Shown piece by piece: positions 16,596 through 25,754 of a stretch of 64,000 nt of DNA. Source of the DNA: Bacteroidales bacterium (lineage in GTDB: Bacteria > Bacteroidota > Bacteroidia > Bacteroidales > F082). The notes under the pieces were generated by a model. It was not told the DNA's origin. It did not search any database and saw only the letters and a program-made list of their open reading frames with translations. How positions within the stretch are numbered: the stretch's first letter is position 1; every line of letters begins with the position of its first letter. The translations under genes were made by a program, and so were the position numbers. The stretch is from contig JAEEON010000074.1 in the NCBI GenBank assembly GCA_016284305.1, positions 62,001 through 126,000 on the forward strand, given 5' to 3'.

Positions 16596-17794
16596 TTTTT
16601 CTTACTATTTATGGATGATTGATTGTTCATTTTTTCATAAAGCGCCAATCCCTTCACCGTCAACAAATACTTCTGCCGGGGATGTCGGGGCGACTGAGGA
16701 TAAAGCATACGGATGTAACCGGCGGCAATGGCCGGGTTGAGATGGTATTCTAAGAAGTTGGGTCTGTGTTTCAAACCAACTTTGTCCATCAACTGGGAAA
16801 CAGACAATTCTTCGTAACCAAATTTCTTTATTAAATCAATAATCAAATCATTATCGGTATGTAGTAAATCATGTACTTGTTCGGGTACTTGTTCGGGTAC
16901 TTGTTCGGGTACTTGTCCCGTACTTGTCCTATCCGCTAAGTTAGGTTGTACACTCCATTCCGTCGTCGGATGAATATGAAGATACCGATTGCGAAGATCC
17001 CATTGTTCACCAAGCAAGAGATTACGGAAGAATCGTTCCAGGTAGATAGGTGAATAGTCGATTCCTTTTACGGCATTTTTGTAGTTAGCTCGCACCAACG
17101 CATTGCGGAAATACCATGAATGACGGGCAAACATATCGTTGTCCACCTCAAAGCCGATATCACGCAAATAAAGAATGCTGAAGACGGCTGTCGTTCGTGT
17201 GTTACCTTCGCCAAAAGCATGAATCTGCCAAATACCAGAGACAAAACGGGTAATATGGGCAATAAACTCGTCTTGCGATAGCCCTCTGTAACTGAACTCG
17301 CGTTCCTGCTTGATATCGTAGTCCAAAGCACGGCGCAAGTCCTCCCAGTTCAAATAGTGAACCGTATCACCCCCCAACACCCATTCTTTCTTGGTGATGT
17401 CATAATCACGAAGCTTTCCGGCATGTTTGAATACGCCATCAAAAACACGGCGATGAAGAGCAATGTATCCATTGGCACTGAAATCAAGAGTTGCCGATGA
17501 GAGAATCTTGGTGATGTTGGCTGAAACCTTATCGGCCTCTTGCTTGTCGGCATCATCGGAATCGTGTTTCGTCTTCGATTGATAGTAGGTCTTGATAAGG
17601 TTTCGAACTTCATCGATACCAATCTCACCCTCAATATGCCTACGCGCAGTTTCCTTGAGGTAATCGGAAGTCTTGAGTCCATCAACAGCTTGCAAACCGA
17701 TGGCTGTCTGCCAGATAGCAGCCTTCTCTTTTTGGTTGGGCTCTCCCTGACGGATATATTCATCGAAATCCAAATATCCTTGTTTCTCTGCCAT
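16592..17794 (-). CDS. Fic family protein with C-terminal winged-helix region
   Basis: I start it at the ATG at 17794 (MAEKQGYLDFDEY), giving 400 residues. The track start at 17833 lies upstream of a -7 box. The Fic core is clear: HAFGEGNTRTTAVF at about 210-223, a GNTR variant of the usual HxFxxGNGRxxR motif. The N-terminal segment RRHIEGEIGIDEV is loosely similar to regulatory helices of Fic proteins. A VPEQ tetrapeptide repeat follows the core, then a winged-helix-like end (LSVSQLMDKVGLKHRPNFLEYHLNPAI). Known of the family: Fic proteins transfer AMP or other nucleotide parts to target proteins. The repeat and winged helix suggest a DNA-linked or self-regulated member. It is followed by the flavodoxin gene with a 4-nt overlap. 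Confidence 0.88.
   Translation of the reverse strand: MAEKQGYLDFDEYIRQGEPNQKEKAAIWQTAIGLQAVDGLKTSDYLKETARRHIEGEIGIDEVRNLIKTYYQSKTKHDSDDADKQEADKVSANITKILSSATLDFSANGYIALHRRVFDGVFKHAGKLRDYDITKKEWVLGGDTVHYLNWEDLRRALDYDIKQEREFSYRGLSQDEFIAHITRFVSGIWQIHAFGEGNTRTTAVFSILYLRDIGFEVDNDMFARHSWYFRNALVRANYKNAVKGIDYSPIYLERFFRNLLLGEQWDLRNRYLHIHPTTEWSVQPNLADRTSTGQVPEQVPEQVPEQVHDLLHTDNDLIIDLIKKFGYEELSVSQLMDKVGLKHRPNFLEYHLNPAIAAGYIRMLYPQSPRHPRQKYLLTVKGLALYEKMNNQSSINSKKK
16873..16920. repeat. 12-nt tandem repeat in the Fic gene
   Basis: Three exact copies of GTACTTGTTCGG and a fourth, changed copy encode VPEQVPEQVPEQV on the minus strand. The unit is a multiple of three, so copy number can change without breaking the frame. 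Confidence 0.9.
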
Positions 17795-17812
17795 GACACA
17801 TCGACTAATCTG

Positions 17813-17820
17813 CAAAGATA
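17813..17820 (-). promoter_or_regulatory. -7 box of the Fic-flavodoxin operon
   Basis: The minus strand reads TATCTTTG, 18 nt upstream of the Fic ATG at 17794. It forms a divergent pair with the preA box at 17844. Confidence 0.65.
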
Positions 17821-17843
17821 ATAAAAAAATCAAATCCTTTTTC

Positions 17844-17851
17844 TATATTTG
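17844..17851 (+). promoter_or_regulatory. -7 box of preA
   Basis: TATATTTG lies 27 nt before the preA ATG at 17879 and just before the earlier in-frame track start, which argues for the later ATG. Confidence 0.6.
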
Positions 17852-17878
17852 CACGCTAAGAACGACTATTTTACAACT

Positions 17879-19342
17879 ATGAAACACCTCGAACTATTCC
17901 TCCACGAAGAGGCGGCACGCTGCCTGCTGTGCGAAAACGCCCCTTGCTCCAAAGCCTGTGGCAAAGGCAATCCGGCTCGGGCCCTCCGGGCTATCCGGTT
18001 CAACAACGAGAAGAACGCCTGGCGTTGGCTCAACGACTGCTCCGACGAAGACCTTCAACGGGCAGAAAAAGCCTGCATCCACTACGATCGTCCTATACGG
18101 ATAAGGGAGGTTGCTGAAGAAGTAAGGAGACAGAAGACAGAAGACAGGAGACAGGAGACCGAGAAACCGAGTCTCGAGATCGAATTCTGCGGGATACGCT
18201 GCGAGAACCCGTTCTTCTTGGCGTCGTCATCTATCTGCACCAACTACGAGATGGTGGCGCGGGCCTTCGAGGCGGGCTGGGCGGGGGTCTTCTACAAGAC
18301 CATCTGCAAGCAAGACATCCACGAGGTGTCGCCACGTTTCGATGCGGTTAGGGAAGGCTCGTCGTTTGCCGGGTTCCGCAACATGGAACAGCTGAGCGAG
18401 AACCCCTACGAGGTGGACTTCGACATCCTGCGCCGACTGAAGAAAAACTACCCGACGAAGGTCGTGGTGGCCAGCATCATGGGCGAGTATGAAGAAGAAT
18501 GGATCGAGCTGGCCAAGATGGCCGAAGACGCGGGCTGCGACGCCGTGGAGCTGAACTTCTCCTGCCCCCAGATGCGCCTCGCCGGCATGGGCAGCGACGT
18601 GGGACAAGATGCCGAGCTGGTGACCTTTTACACGGCCTACGTGAAACGCAACGTGAAGATCCCCGTCATCCCGAAGATGACGCCCAACATCACGCAGATC
18701 AACCAACCTGCCATGGGCGCTTACTTCGCCGGCGCCGATGCCATCTCGGCCATCAACACCATCAAGAGCGTGACGATGACACCCGAAGCCAAGGTCGATG
18801 AAAAATGGACCATCTCGGGCCTCAGCGGCCGCTCCGTCAAACCCATCGCCCTGCGTTACATCCTCGAGATGGCGAAGAACCCCATCATGAAGAACATCCA
18901 ACTCAGCGGCATCGGAGGCATCGAGACCTGGCACGATGCGCTGGAGTTCATCCAGCTGGGCTGCCGCAACGTACAGGTGTGCACCGCCGTGATGCAATAC
19001 GGCTATCGCATCATCGACGACCTCGTGATGGGCCTCCAGACCTACCTGCAAGAACGGGGCATCGAAAAGCTCGAAGACCTCGTGGGCGAACAGCTGCCTG
19101 CCTTCGTACGCCCCTCCGACCTCGACCGCGACACCAAGGTGTTTCCGACCGTCAACCGTGACCAATGCATCGGCTGCGGACGCTGCTATGTCTCTTGCCT
19201 AGACGGCGGTCACCAAGCCATCCGCTTCGATTCCGACACCCGCCAACCCCATATCATCGGCACCAAATGCGTCGGATGCCACCTCTGCCGCCTCGTCTGC
19301 CCCGTCAGCGCAATGGGACTGGCCCAACGGATCAAGAAATAA
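17879..19342 (+). CDS. preA: PreA-like NAD-dependent dihydropyrimidine dehydrogenase subunit
   Basis: The 487-residue product starts with a short cysteine motif (CLLCENAPCSKAC) like the beginning of the Fe-S domain of dihydropyrimidine dehydrogenase. A linker encoded by a heptanucleotide repeat follows. Next comes a TIM-barrel dihydroorotate/dihydropyrimidine dehydrogenase domain (FFLASSSICTNYEMVARAF, ELNFSCPQM, GLSGRSVKPIALR, SGIGGIETW), and then two 4Fe-4S clusters (CIGCGRCYVSC and CVGCHLCRLVCP). Known of the family: PreA works with PreT in reductive uracil/thymine breakdown. No preT is next to it here, and the cut-down N-terminal Fe-S segment may stand in for part of it. It is divergent from the Fic operon and much more GC-rich than the defence region. 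Confidence 0.9.
   Translation: MKHLELFLHEEAARCLLCENAPCSKACGKGNPARALRAIRFNNEKNAWRWLNDCSDEDLQRAEKACIHYDRPIRIREVAEEVRRQKTEDRRQETEKPSLEIEFCGIRCENPFFLASSSICTNYEMVARAFEAGWAGVFYKTICKQDIHEVSPRFDAVREGSSFAGFRNMEQLSENPYEVDFDILRRLKKNYPTKVVVASIMGEYEEEWIELAKMAEDAGCDAVELNFSCPQMRLAGMGSDVGQDAELVTFYTAYVKRNVKIPVIPKMTPNITQINQPAMGAYFAGADAISAINTIKSVTMTPEAKVDEKWTISGLSGRSVKPIALRYILEMAKNPIMKNIQLSGIGGIETWHDALEFIQLGCRNVQVCTAVMQYGYRIIDDLVMGLQTYLQERGIEKLEDLVGEQLPAFVRPSDLDRDTKVFPTVNRDQCIGCGRCYVSCLDGGHQAIRFDSDTRQPHIIGTKCVGCHLCRLVCPVSAMGLAQRIKK
18126..18160 (+). repeat. heptanucleotide repeat inside preA
   Basis: Five period-7 units (GGAGACA, GAAGACA, GAAGACA, GGAGACA, GGAGACC) encode the hydrophilic linker RRQKTEDRRQETEK between the Fe-S segment and the barrel. 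Gain or loss of one unit would shift the frame. Confidence 0.85.
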
Positions 19343-19367
19343 CTTCCGCATGATAGTTGACCGATAG

Positions 19368-19461
19368 TTGTCATTGCGAGGAGCGGAGTTTGCGGAGCGA
19401 CGCGGCAATCCACTGTTGACGATGGTGGATTGCCACGCTCGTGCCTCGCTCGCAATGACAA
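19368..19461. repeat. 94-bp palindromic repeat element, copy 1
   Basis: Perfect 13-bp ends TTGTCATTGCGAG and CTCGCAATGACAA enclose a second inverted pair, GGCAATCCAC and GTGGATTGCC, so the whole element can fold into a long hairpin. It fills the space between the convergent preA and phosphoesterase genes. A related copy is at 32144-32259. It has no coding capacity of its own, so it resembles a MITE- or REP-like element moved by a protein encoded elsewhere. Confidence 0.88.
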
Positions 19462-19472
19462 AGACGAGGTCT

Positions 19473-20267
19473 TTATTCCCTGTTTGGAACCTCACGGAAC
19501 TCCATGATATCCAGCATGTTGTACATCACACCCTGGATTTCGTAGTGCCAACTCTGGTGGAAATGCCCGTAATACCAATACCGCAAGGGATGGCCCCGCT
19601 CCATCAAATAGTTCCGTAACAACTCCAAGGTCTCCCGCTCCTCCTCCACGTCGGCCAACAGCCGCTCGTCGTCCACTGAGAAATAAAACAACCCCTGCTT
19701 CGTGATGCGGTCGCACACCAACGGCGCCGTATGCGTGACCACCGTGTCGATCTCATACACCTCGCCAATCTCCTCGAGCATCCCACGGTCGAACACCGGA
19801 GCCTCGTCCTCCCAATAGACATTGCGCTCCAACGGTGCCGCCGGATCGGCCTTCCGGTAGAACGGGCTGTTCTTGCGCAGCTCACGGTCCACCGAGACGG
19901 CCCCACCCACGCACAGCACCACGCGACCGCAGGCCGTCAACACCGAATAGTCCGGCACCGTCATAAAACGCTCATGACAAAGGCGGTGTGGACCATTGAA
20001 ATAGGCAGGATTGTCGTGGTTGCCCCGTATCATCACCAACCAACAGTTCGAACCGCTCAAGTACTTTCGATTGCGCTCATATACATGGTCGTAATAACCC
20101 GGCCGTTCAAAACCAACGCCACAATCACCCGCCACTACAATCAAGCTATCCTTCAATCGATAGCGCAGGCAACACTTGTGTATCAACTTGTTGAAATCAC
20201 CGTGGATGTCACCAACAACCACAATGCTCCTGGCTTCAGGAAAATCAAAAACATTCATTTGTATCAA
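19473..20267 (-). CDS. calcineurin-type metallophosphoesterase
   Basis: The 264-residue product has the metallophosphoesterase metal-binding motifs in order: VVGDIHGDF, VVAGDCGVGF, IRGNHDNPAYF, then VTHTAP and GHFHQSW. The start could be Met1 (20267) or Met4 (20258). There is no signal peptide, so it is cytoplasmic. Known of the family: two-metal phosphoesterases acting on proteins, nucleotides or RNA; the substrate here cannot be read. It stands alone, convergent with preA and separated from it by the palindromic repeat. Confidence 0.9.
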   Translation of the reverse strand: MIQMNVFDFPEARSIVVVGDIHGDFNKLIHKCCLRYRLKDSLIVVAGDCGVGFERPGYYDHVYERNRKYLSGSNCWLVMIRGNHDNPAYFNGPHRLCHERFMTVPDYSVLTACGRVVLCVGGAVSVDRELRKNSPFYRKADPAAPLERNVYWEDEAPVFDRGMLEEIGEVYEIDTVVTHTAPLVCDRITKQGLFYFSVDDERLLADVEEERETLELLRNYLMERGHPLRYWYYGHFHQSWHYEIQGVMYNMLDIMEFREVPNRE

Positions 20268-20324
20268 TTTGAATTTCCCTGAAGTAGCAGAAAACTCCGA
20301 AATGTTACATTTTGTACGGAATTT

Positions 20325-22457
20325 TTATTCCACAATCGTCATTTCATCGACTAAATGCTTGGCTCCAGCGAACTTGTCGATGATGAAGAGCACGTAACGG
20401 ATATCGACAGAGATGTTCCTACAGATGTCAGGATCATAGATCAGGTCGCTCATCGTGCCTTCCCAGCAACGGTCGAAGTTCAAGCCCAGAAGCTGTCCGT
20501 CGGCATTGAGGATCGGGCTGCCTGAGTTGCCTCCTGTAGTGTGCACGCTGGCGGTGAAGGCCACATGCATGCTTCCATCCTTATCGGCGTAACGGCCATA
20601 ATCTTTCTTGAGATACAGCTGTTTCAGCTTAGGCTCCACCACATAGTCGTAGATGTCGGGGTTCTCCTTCTCCATGATACCTTCCAGGGTGGTGAAGTGA
20701 CGGAAATTCTTGCCATCTTGAGGTCTGAAACCTTCCACCTTGCCGTAAGTCACACGCAGCGTAAAGTTGGCATCGGGCGAGAAACGTTTCTCGGGCTCCA
20801 TCGCCATCTGTCCCTTCATATAAATGCGTTGCAACCGTTCGATCTCCTTATTGATGGGGCCCATCTTTGGATTCACTTCCTCGCGATAAAAGCTCATCAT
20901 GCTTTGGTAAGCTTTCAAGGCGGGGTCCTTTGCCAATTTCTTGACCTTGTTAGCCTTGAACGCATCCAAGAAAGCGTTGACTTTCGTTTCCGAGGTGAAC
21001 ATCGACTTGGAGAACAGCTCGTTCACATAGGCATCCACATTCTTGATCTCGTTGAGGAATCCTGGACGGAAGTCGACAGGTTGGTGGTTGAGGTATTCAG
21101 TGAGCATGGTCTTGGCCACTTCTTCATCAATGGGTTGATAGTAGTCCTTGAAGAATTCTTTGGTGGCATTTTTCAATGAAGCAACCATCTTGTCGATGTC
21201 GGCCTGCGGGGTCTCTTTGGTAACTTGCAAGAGTCGGCTAAAGTTGCCCGCGAAGCTGATCAACTCGATGTTCAGTCCGGCATTCGTCAGGTAGGTGTAA
21301 GCCACGCGATAGGGCTCCAATTCCTTGTATTTCTGCTCGAAATTCTTCAGCAGGTCGATGTACATGTAACGGTTACGAGCACCCAAGGCCCATTCCTGGA
21401 AGGATTCTTCATAGAAACGTTTCTTCTGAACGCCATGGAAATGATTGATACCTTCGGTGACGCCCATCCACTTCTTCCAACCGTTGCCCAAACCGGCATG
21501 TTTCGAGGCATATTGGATGCGCACCTTCTTGTCTTGTTCTTGATAGGTGTTGTAGATATCGAGGATCTTGCCTCTCAAATCGACAGCGATGGGGTCGATC
21601 ACATTGGCTTCTTGGTCAACGGCGATGGCCGGAAGATATTCGTTGGTGCGAGCGGGGTAGCCAAACACGAAGGCGAAATCACCTTCATCGGCGCCTTTCA
21701 GAGAGATGTCGAGATGCTTAGCGGGTTTGTAAGGCACATTGCTGGCGCTATAGTCGGAGGGGTGGCCGTCTTTGTCGGCATACACACGGAACACGCTGAA
21801 GTCGCCGGTGTGACGAGGCCACACCCAGTTGTCGGTGTCGCCACCAAACTTGCCGATATTGCTTGGCGGACAGCCCACCAAACGCACATCGGTAAATATC
21901 TCATTCAGAAGTAGATAATATTCATTACCCAAGAAAAATGGCTTGATGGACACTTTATATTTTGTCGTTTTCTCCACCTCGGCGATGAGTTGTTTCATGC
22001 TTTCGTTGATGGTGGCCTGGCGTTTTTCTTCGGTCATGTCGTCGGTGACATGTTTCAGCACCTGCTCGGTCACATCGCGCATCTCCCTCAAGAAGATGAC
22101 ACTTAATCCAGGGCAAGGCAGTTCTTGTGAACGGTCCATGGCCCAAAAGCCATCGGTCAGGTAGTCATGTTCAACAGAGCTGTGCTGTTGTATGTAGTCG
22201 TAGCCACAATGGTGGTTGGTGAGCAGCAGACCATAGTCGCTCACAATCTCGCCCGTGCAACCGCCACCAAACAGCACAATAGCGTCTTTCAGACTACTAT
22301 GATTAATGGAATAAATGTCTTCGGCACTGATGCGCATGCCCATTTCTTGCATTTCTTTTTCATTGTACTGAAGAAGCATCGGGATCCACATGCCCTCGCC
22401 AGCAAAGGCGATCATCGAAGAAACTAAAAAAACAACTAATAGATGTAACTTTTTCAT
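20325..22457 (-). CDS. S46 family dipeptidyl-peptidase, DPP11-like
   Basis: The 710-residue protein has a signal peptide (MKKLHLLVVFLVSSMIAFA), the catalytic His in TNHHCGYD (about residue 83) and the catalytic Ser in TGGNSGSP (residue 645). Arg663 in FDRCWEG lies exactly 18 residues after that Ser, the spacing of Ser655 and Arg673 in Porphyromonas DPP11, where the Arg gives specificity for Asp/Glu at P1. DPP7 enzymes have Gly at that position. Inference: a periplasmic enzyme that removes dipeptides ending in acidic residues from peptides taken in as food. It is monocistronic, with its own promoter box at 22485. Confidence 0.92.
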   Translation of the reverse strand: MKKLHLLVVFLVSSMIAFAGEGMWIPMLLQYNEKEMQEMGMRISAEDIYSINHSSLKDAIVLFGGGCTGEIVSDYGLLLTNHHCGYDYIQQHSSVEHDYLTDGFWAMDRSQELPCPGLSVIFLREMRDVTEQVLKHVTDDMTEEKRQATINESMKQLIAEVEKTTKYKVSIKPFFLGNEYYLLLNEIFTDVRLVGCPPSNIGKFGGDTDNWVWPRHTGDFSVFRVYADKDGHPSDYSASNVPYKPAKHLDISLKGADEGDFAFVFGYPARTNEYLPAIAVDQEANVIDPIAVDLRGKILDIYNTYQEQDKKVRIQYASKHAGLGNGWKKWMGVTEGINHFHGVQKKRFYEESFQEWALGARNRYMYIDLLKNFEQKYKELEPYRVAYTYLTNAGLNIELISFAGNFSRLLQVTKETPQADIDKMVASLKNATKEFFKDYYQPIDEEVAKTMLTEYLNHQPVDFRPGFLNEIKNVDAYVNELFSKSMFTSETKVNAFLDAFKANKVKKLAKDPALKAYQSMMSFYREEVNPKMGPINKEIERLQRIYMKGQMAMEPEKRFSPDANFTLRVTYGKVEGFRPQDGKNFRHFTTLEGIMEKENPDIYDYVVEPKLKQLYLKKDYGRYADKDGSMHVAFTASVHTTGGNSGSPILNADGQLLGLNFDRCWEGTMSDLIYDPDICRNISVDIRYVLFIIDKFAGAKHLVDEMTIVE

Positions 22458-22484
22458 GTTTTATACGTTAGATTAATATTGGGA

Positions 22485-22492
22485 CAAAAATA
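22485..22492 (-). promoter_or_regulatory. -7 box of the S46 peptidase gene
   Basis: The minus strand reads TATTTTTG, 27 nt upstream of the ATG at 22457. Confidence 0.6.
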
Positions 22493-22532
22493 AGCAGATT
22501 TTTTCATTTTTTCTTGACTCGAACAAAAAAAG

Positions 22533-23240
22533 ATGATTCGATTAGAAAACATCAATAAGACCTACTTCGGAGCCCAACCGCTACACGTGCTTAAGGGCAT
22601 CAACCTCCATGTGGAGGAAGGTGAAATGGTAAGCATCATGGGTGCCTCGGGATCTGGAAAATCCACCTTGCTTAATATCTTGGGCATTCTCGACAACTAC
22701 GATTCGGGCAACTACCACCTCAACGGTAAGTTGGTGAAAGGCCTCAGTGAGAATGAAGCGGCCGACATGCGTAACCGCACCATCGGCTTCATCTTCCAGT
22801 CGTTCAACTTGATTCCTTTCAAGACGGCGATGGAGAATGTAGCCCTTCCGCTGTATTACCAAAATGTGAGCCGCAAGAAGCGCAACGAGATGGCCATGGA
22901 ATATCTCGACCGCTTCGGCCTGAAGGAATGGGCCGACCACTATCCCAACGAGCTCTCTGGTGGCCAAAAGCAACGCGTCTCCATGGCCCGCGCCTTGGTG
23001 ACCCAACCGAAAGTCATCCTCGCCGATGAACCTACAGGAGCCTTGGACAGCAAGACCTCTGCCGAGGTGATGCAAATCCTCCGTGAGGTGAACCAGACAG
23101 GCATCACCATGATCATCGTCACCCATGAAAAAGGCATCGCTCTTCGCACCAACAAGATCATCCACCTCAAAGACGGTGTGATTGAGAACATTGAAACCAA
23201 CAACCCCGACCTTATCGACTTTAACACGGAAATTAAATAA
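22533..23240 (+). CDS. ABC transporter ATP-binding protein, MacB/LolD type
   Basis: The 235-residue ATPase has Walker A GASGSGKS, Q-loop FQSFNLIP, signature LSGGQKQR, Walker B VILADEPTGALD and the switch His in VTHEKG. The stop and the start of the next gene share one base (TAATG). Known of the family: these ATPases drive MacB/FtsX-type permeases that transfer energy across the membrane without moving substrate through it. Here it heads a five-gene exporter cluster with two separate permeases, an adaptor and a TolC-like channel, so the two permeases probably form a heterodimer with two copies of this ATPase. Confidence 0.93.
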   Translation: MIRLENINKTYFGAQPLHVLKGINLHVEEGEMVSIMGASGSGKSTLLNILGILDNYDSGNYHLNGKLVKGLSENEAADMRNRTIGFIFQSFNLIPFKTAMENVALPLYYQNVSRKKRNEMAMEYLDRFGLKEWADHYPNELSGGQKQRVSMARALVTQPKVILADEPTGALDSKTSAEVMQILREVNQTGITMIIVTHEKGIALRTNKIIHLKDGVIENIETNNPDLIDFNTEIK

Positions 23241-24475
23241 TGGACTTCTGGCGCGAGATATTCATGGCTTTGAGCCGCAATAAGTTGAGGACCTTTCTTA
23301 CGGGATTGGCCATCTCTTGGGGTATCTTCATCCTCATTGTGCTCCTTGCCGCTGGCAATGGACTCATGAATGGCATCAGCGAGGAATTTAGCGACCAGAG
23401 AACTAACGTTTATATGATTTATAGCGGCGAGACCTCAAAACCGTACAAGGGACACGGCATCAACCGCTCCATCATGTTTAACGACAAGGACATCCGCTTT
23501 TTGGAAACCGAAGTAAGACAGGTAGGCCAAGTGTCGCCTCGCATTTATTTCAATGGCTTTGCCACCATCAACGATCACTCGAGTAGTGTTTTTGTGAGTG
23601 GCGTAAGACCCGTTTTCAAACAAATCAACAACGTCAAACTTTCCGAAGGTCGTTTCATCAACGAGTTCGACGAAAAGAACAGCGAAAAGTTCATCGTCAT
23701 CGATGAGACTTTGCGCGACAAACTCTTTGACGGAGACACTTCCCCACTTGGGCATTTTGTCATCATCAACAACATGGCTTTCAATATTGTAGGCGTTTGC
23801 GAAGCGGAAGGTCGTTCCGATGGAGGCAACGCTTACGTACCTTTCTCTACCTTAAAGAAAATCACGAGACAGAGCCAATACTGGATGTTGAATTTCATTG
23901 TCAACGGCTTGGAAACCAAGGAAGACAACGAAGCTTTCACCGAATATCTGCGAACTCAACTGGCGCATTTGCACGAGTTTGATCCCGATGATACCTCTGC
24001 TGTTTACATCCGTAGCAGGCAAGAGGAATACCTGCAAACCATGAAGATTTTCCGAACTTTGCGACTGTTCATTTGGATCATCGGCTTTGCCATGCTTATC
24101 TCGGGCATCGTGGGCGTGAGCAACATCATGCGTATCACCGTGAAGGAACGCACCAACGAAATTGGCATCCGCAAAGCACTCGGCGCCAAATCGCGCTCCA
24201 TCTTAGCCTCCATCGTTGTTGAATCCATGATCATCACCACAATTTTCGGTTACATCGGAATGTGGCTTGGCATGGTGGTAGCCGAAGCCAGTGGCAGCCT
24301 CATCAGCAAGATCCAGGAAGGTAACGCCATCACACTGAATATCGTTCCCAGCATTGACATCCGCATTGTGCTTTCGGCCACGGCATTGCTCATTGTGTGT
24401 GGTGTTTTCGCTGGTTTCTTCCCTGCTCGCAATGCGGTGAAAATCAAACCTATAGAAGCAATGAATTACCGATAA
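23240..24475 (+). CDS. MacB-type ABC permease, first subunit
   Basis: The 411-residue permease has the MacB plan: an N-terminal membrane helix (FLTGLAISWGIFILIVLLAAG), a large periplasmic domain (about 40-270), then three C-terminal helices of the FtsX domain with the conserved GVSNIMRITVKERTNEIGIRKALGA. It overlaps the ATPase gene by one base and is followed after 12 nt by a paralogous permease. Inference: one half of a heterodimeric macrolide-exporter-like transporter that takes substrate from the periplasm to the TolC-like channel. Confidence 0.92.
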   Translation: MDFWREIFMALSRNKLRTFLTGLAISWGIFILIVLLAAGNGLMNGISEEFSDQRTNVYMIYSGETSKPYKGHGINRSIMFNDKDIRFLETEVRQVGQVSPRIYFNGFATINDHSSSVFVSGVRPVFKQINNVKLSEGRFINEFDEKNSEKFIVIDETLRDKLFDGDTSPLGHFVIINNMAFNIVGVCEAEGRSDGGNAYVPFSTLKKITRQSQYWMLNFIVNGLETKEDNEAFTEYLRTQLAHLHEFDPDDTSAVYIRSRQEEYLQTMKIFRTLRLFIWIIGFAMLISGIVGVSNIMRITVKERTNEIGIRKALGAKSRSILASIVVESMIITTIFGYIGMWLGMVVAEASGSLISKIQEGNAITLNIVPSIDIRIVLSATALLIVCGVFAGFFPARNAVKIKPIEAMNYR

Positions 24476-24487
24476 AACCCTGAAACC

Positions 24488-25750
24488 ATGTTCGACTTCG
24501 ACGGCATACATGAGATCTGGCAAACCATCACACGCAACAAGACACGCAGCTTGTTGACAGCCTTTGGCGTGTTTTGGGGCATTTTTCTTCTCGTTGTCCT
24601 CACCTCAACGGGCAATGGTTTCGAGAACGGACTGATGAAGCAAGTGGAAGGTGTCACACCTAACACAGGATTCTTCTTCACTGATGAAACCAGTGAACCG
24701 TACAAAGGCTATCAAAAAGGTCGTTCCTGGTCGATGCAACTCTCCGACTTGGAAGCCCTCCGAGAAGCCTTTCCCTGCATCAAAGCCATTTCACCCGAAG
24801 CCACAGTGTGGTCTAATGAGGACAAAAACGTGATCTATAGCAATCGTGGAGGAAGCTTCTCGGTAAAAGGGGTGATGCCTGAATATAACGAAATTGAACG
24901 ATCGAAGATCATGAAAGGACGCTTCCTCAATGATACCGACATTGCCAATAACCGCAAAGTGTGCATCTTGGGTAAGAAAGTTTACGCAACCATGTTTGAG
25001 AAAGGCGAGAATCCAATCGGTAAGATGGTGAAAGTCAATGGTATCTATTTCCAGGTGGTGGGTGTGGTCCGCTCCTACACGGAAAATGTCAATATCAATG
25101 GCACCATCGACGAGTCTGTCATCCTGCCCTACACCACCATGCAACAGGTTTATGCGTTAGGTGATAAAATCCATTTCTTCGCCATGGTGGCCGACGACGA
25201 CACTCCTCTTCCCGACATCGAGGAAGACATCATGCAGTTCATCAAGCAACGGCACGACATCTCCCCCACCGACAATGAGGCCATGAATTCCTTCAACCTC
25301 ATGGAGATGTTCAAAGCTTTCAAAGGATTGTTCTTTGGTATTCACCTCCTGATTTGGATTGTGGGCTTGGGCACCTTAATGTCGGGCATCATCGGTGTGA
25401 GCAACATTATGTTAGTGACCGTCAAGGAACGCACCCGTGAAATCGGTGTTCGCCGCGCCATCGGAGCCAAGCCGAAAAACATTATCGGTCAAGTGTTGTC
25501 GGAAAGCATGGTGCTCACTGTCTTGGCAGGACTGGTGGGCCTGTGTATTGGTGTGGGCATCATGGCCATCGTGGGGATGATTACATCCAATATGCCTACC
25601 GATGACGCGATGTTCCAAGACCCGTACATGAGTTTTAATGCGGCAGTGGCAGCCACCGTCATTGTCATCATCACCGGCCTCCTTGCCGGAGTATTGCCCG
25701 CTTGGAGAGCCATACAAATCAAAGCCATTGATGCAATTAGGGAAGAATAG
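24488..25750 (+). CDS. MacB-type ABC permease, second subunit
   Basis: The 420-residue protein is a diverged paralogue of the preceding permease: N-terminal helix (LLTAFGVFWGIFLLVVLTSTG), periplasmic domain, and FtsX helices with GVSNIMLVTVKERTREIGVRRAIGA. Both share the S/T-GNGxxNG-like segment after the first helix and the ETSxPYKG motif in the periplasmic domain, which indicates tandem duplication. A repeat array of about 300 bp separates it from the adaptor gene. Confidence 0.92.
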   Translation: MFDFDGIHEIWQTITRNKTRSLLTAFGVFWGIFLLVVLTSTGNGFENGLMKQVEGVTPNTGFFFTDETSEPYKGYQKGRSWSMQLSDLEALREAFPCIKAISPEATVWSNEDKNVIYSNRGGSFSVKGVMPEYNEIERSKIMKGRFLNDTDIANNRKVCILGKKVYATMFEKGENPIGKMVKVNGIYFQVVGVVRSYTENVNINGTIDESVILPYTTMQQVYALGDKIHFFAMVADDDTPLPDIEEDIMQFIKQRHDISPTDNEAMNSFNLMEMFKAFKGLFFGIHLLIWIVGLGTLMSGIIGVSNIMLVTVKERTREIGVRRAIGAKPKNIIGQVLSESMVLTVLAGLVGLCIGVGIMAIVGMITSNMPTDDAMFQDPYMSFNAAVAATVIVIITGLLAGVLPAWRAIQIKAIDAIREE

Positions 25751-25754
25751 GAGG

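Noticed and set aside
18227-19165. 312-residue minus-strand ORF
   Set aside because: It is a shadow of preA. Its composition (His, Val and Asp rich) is what the antisense of a GC-rich gene gives.
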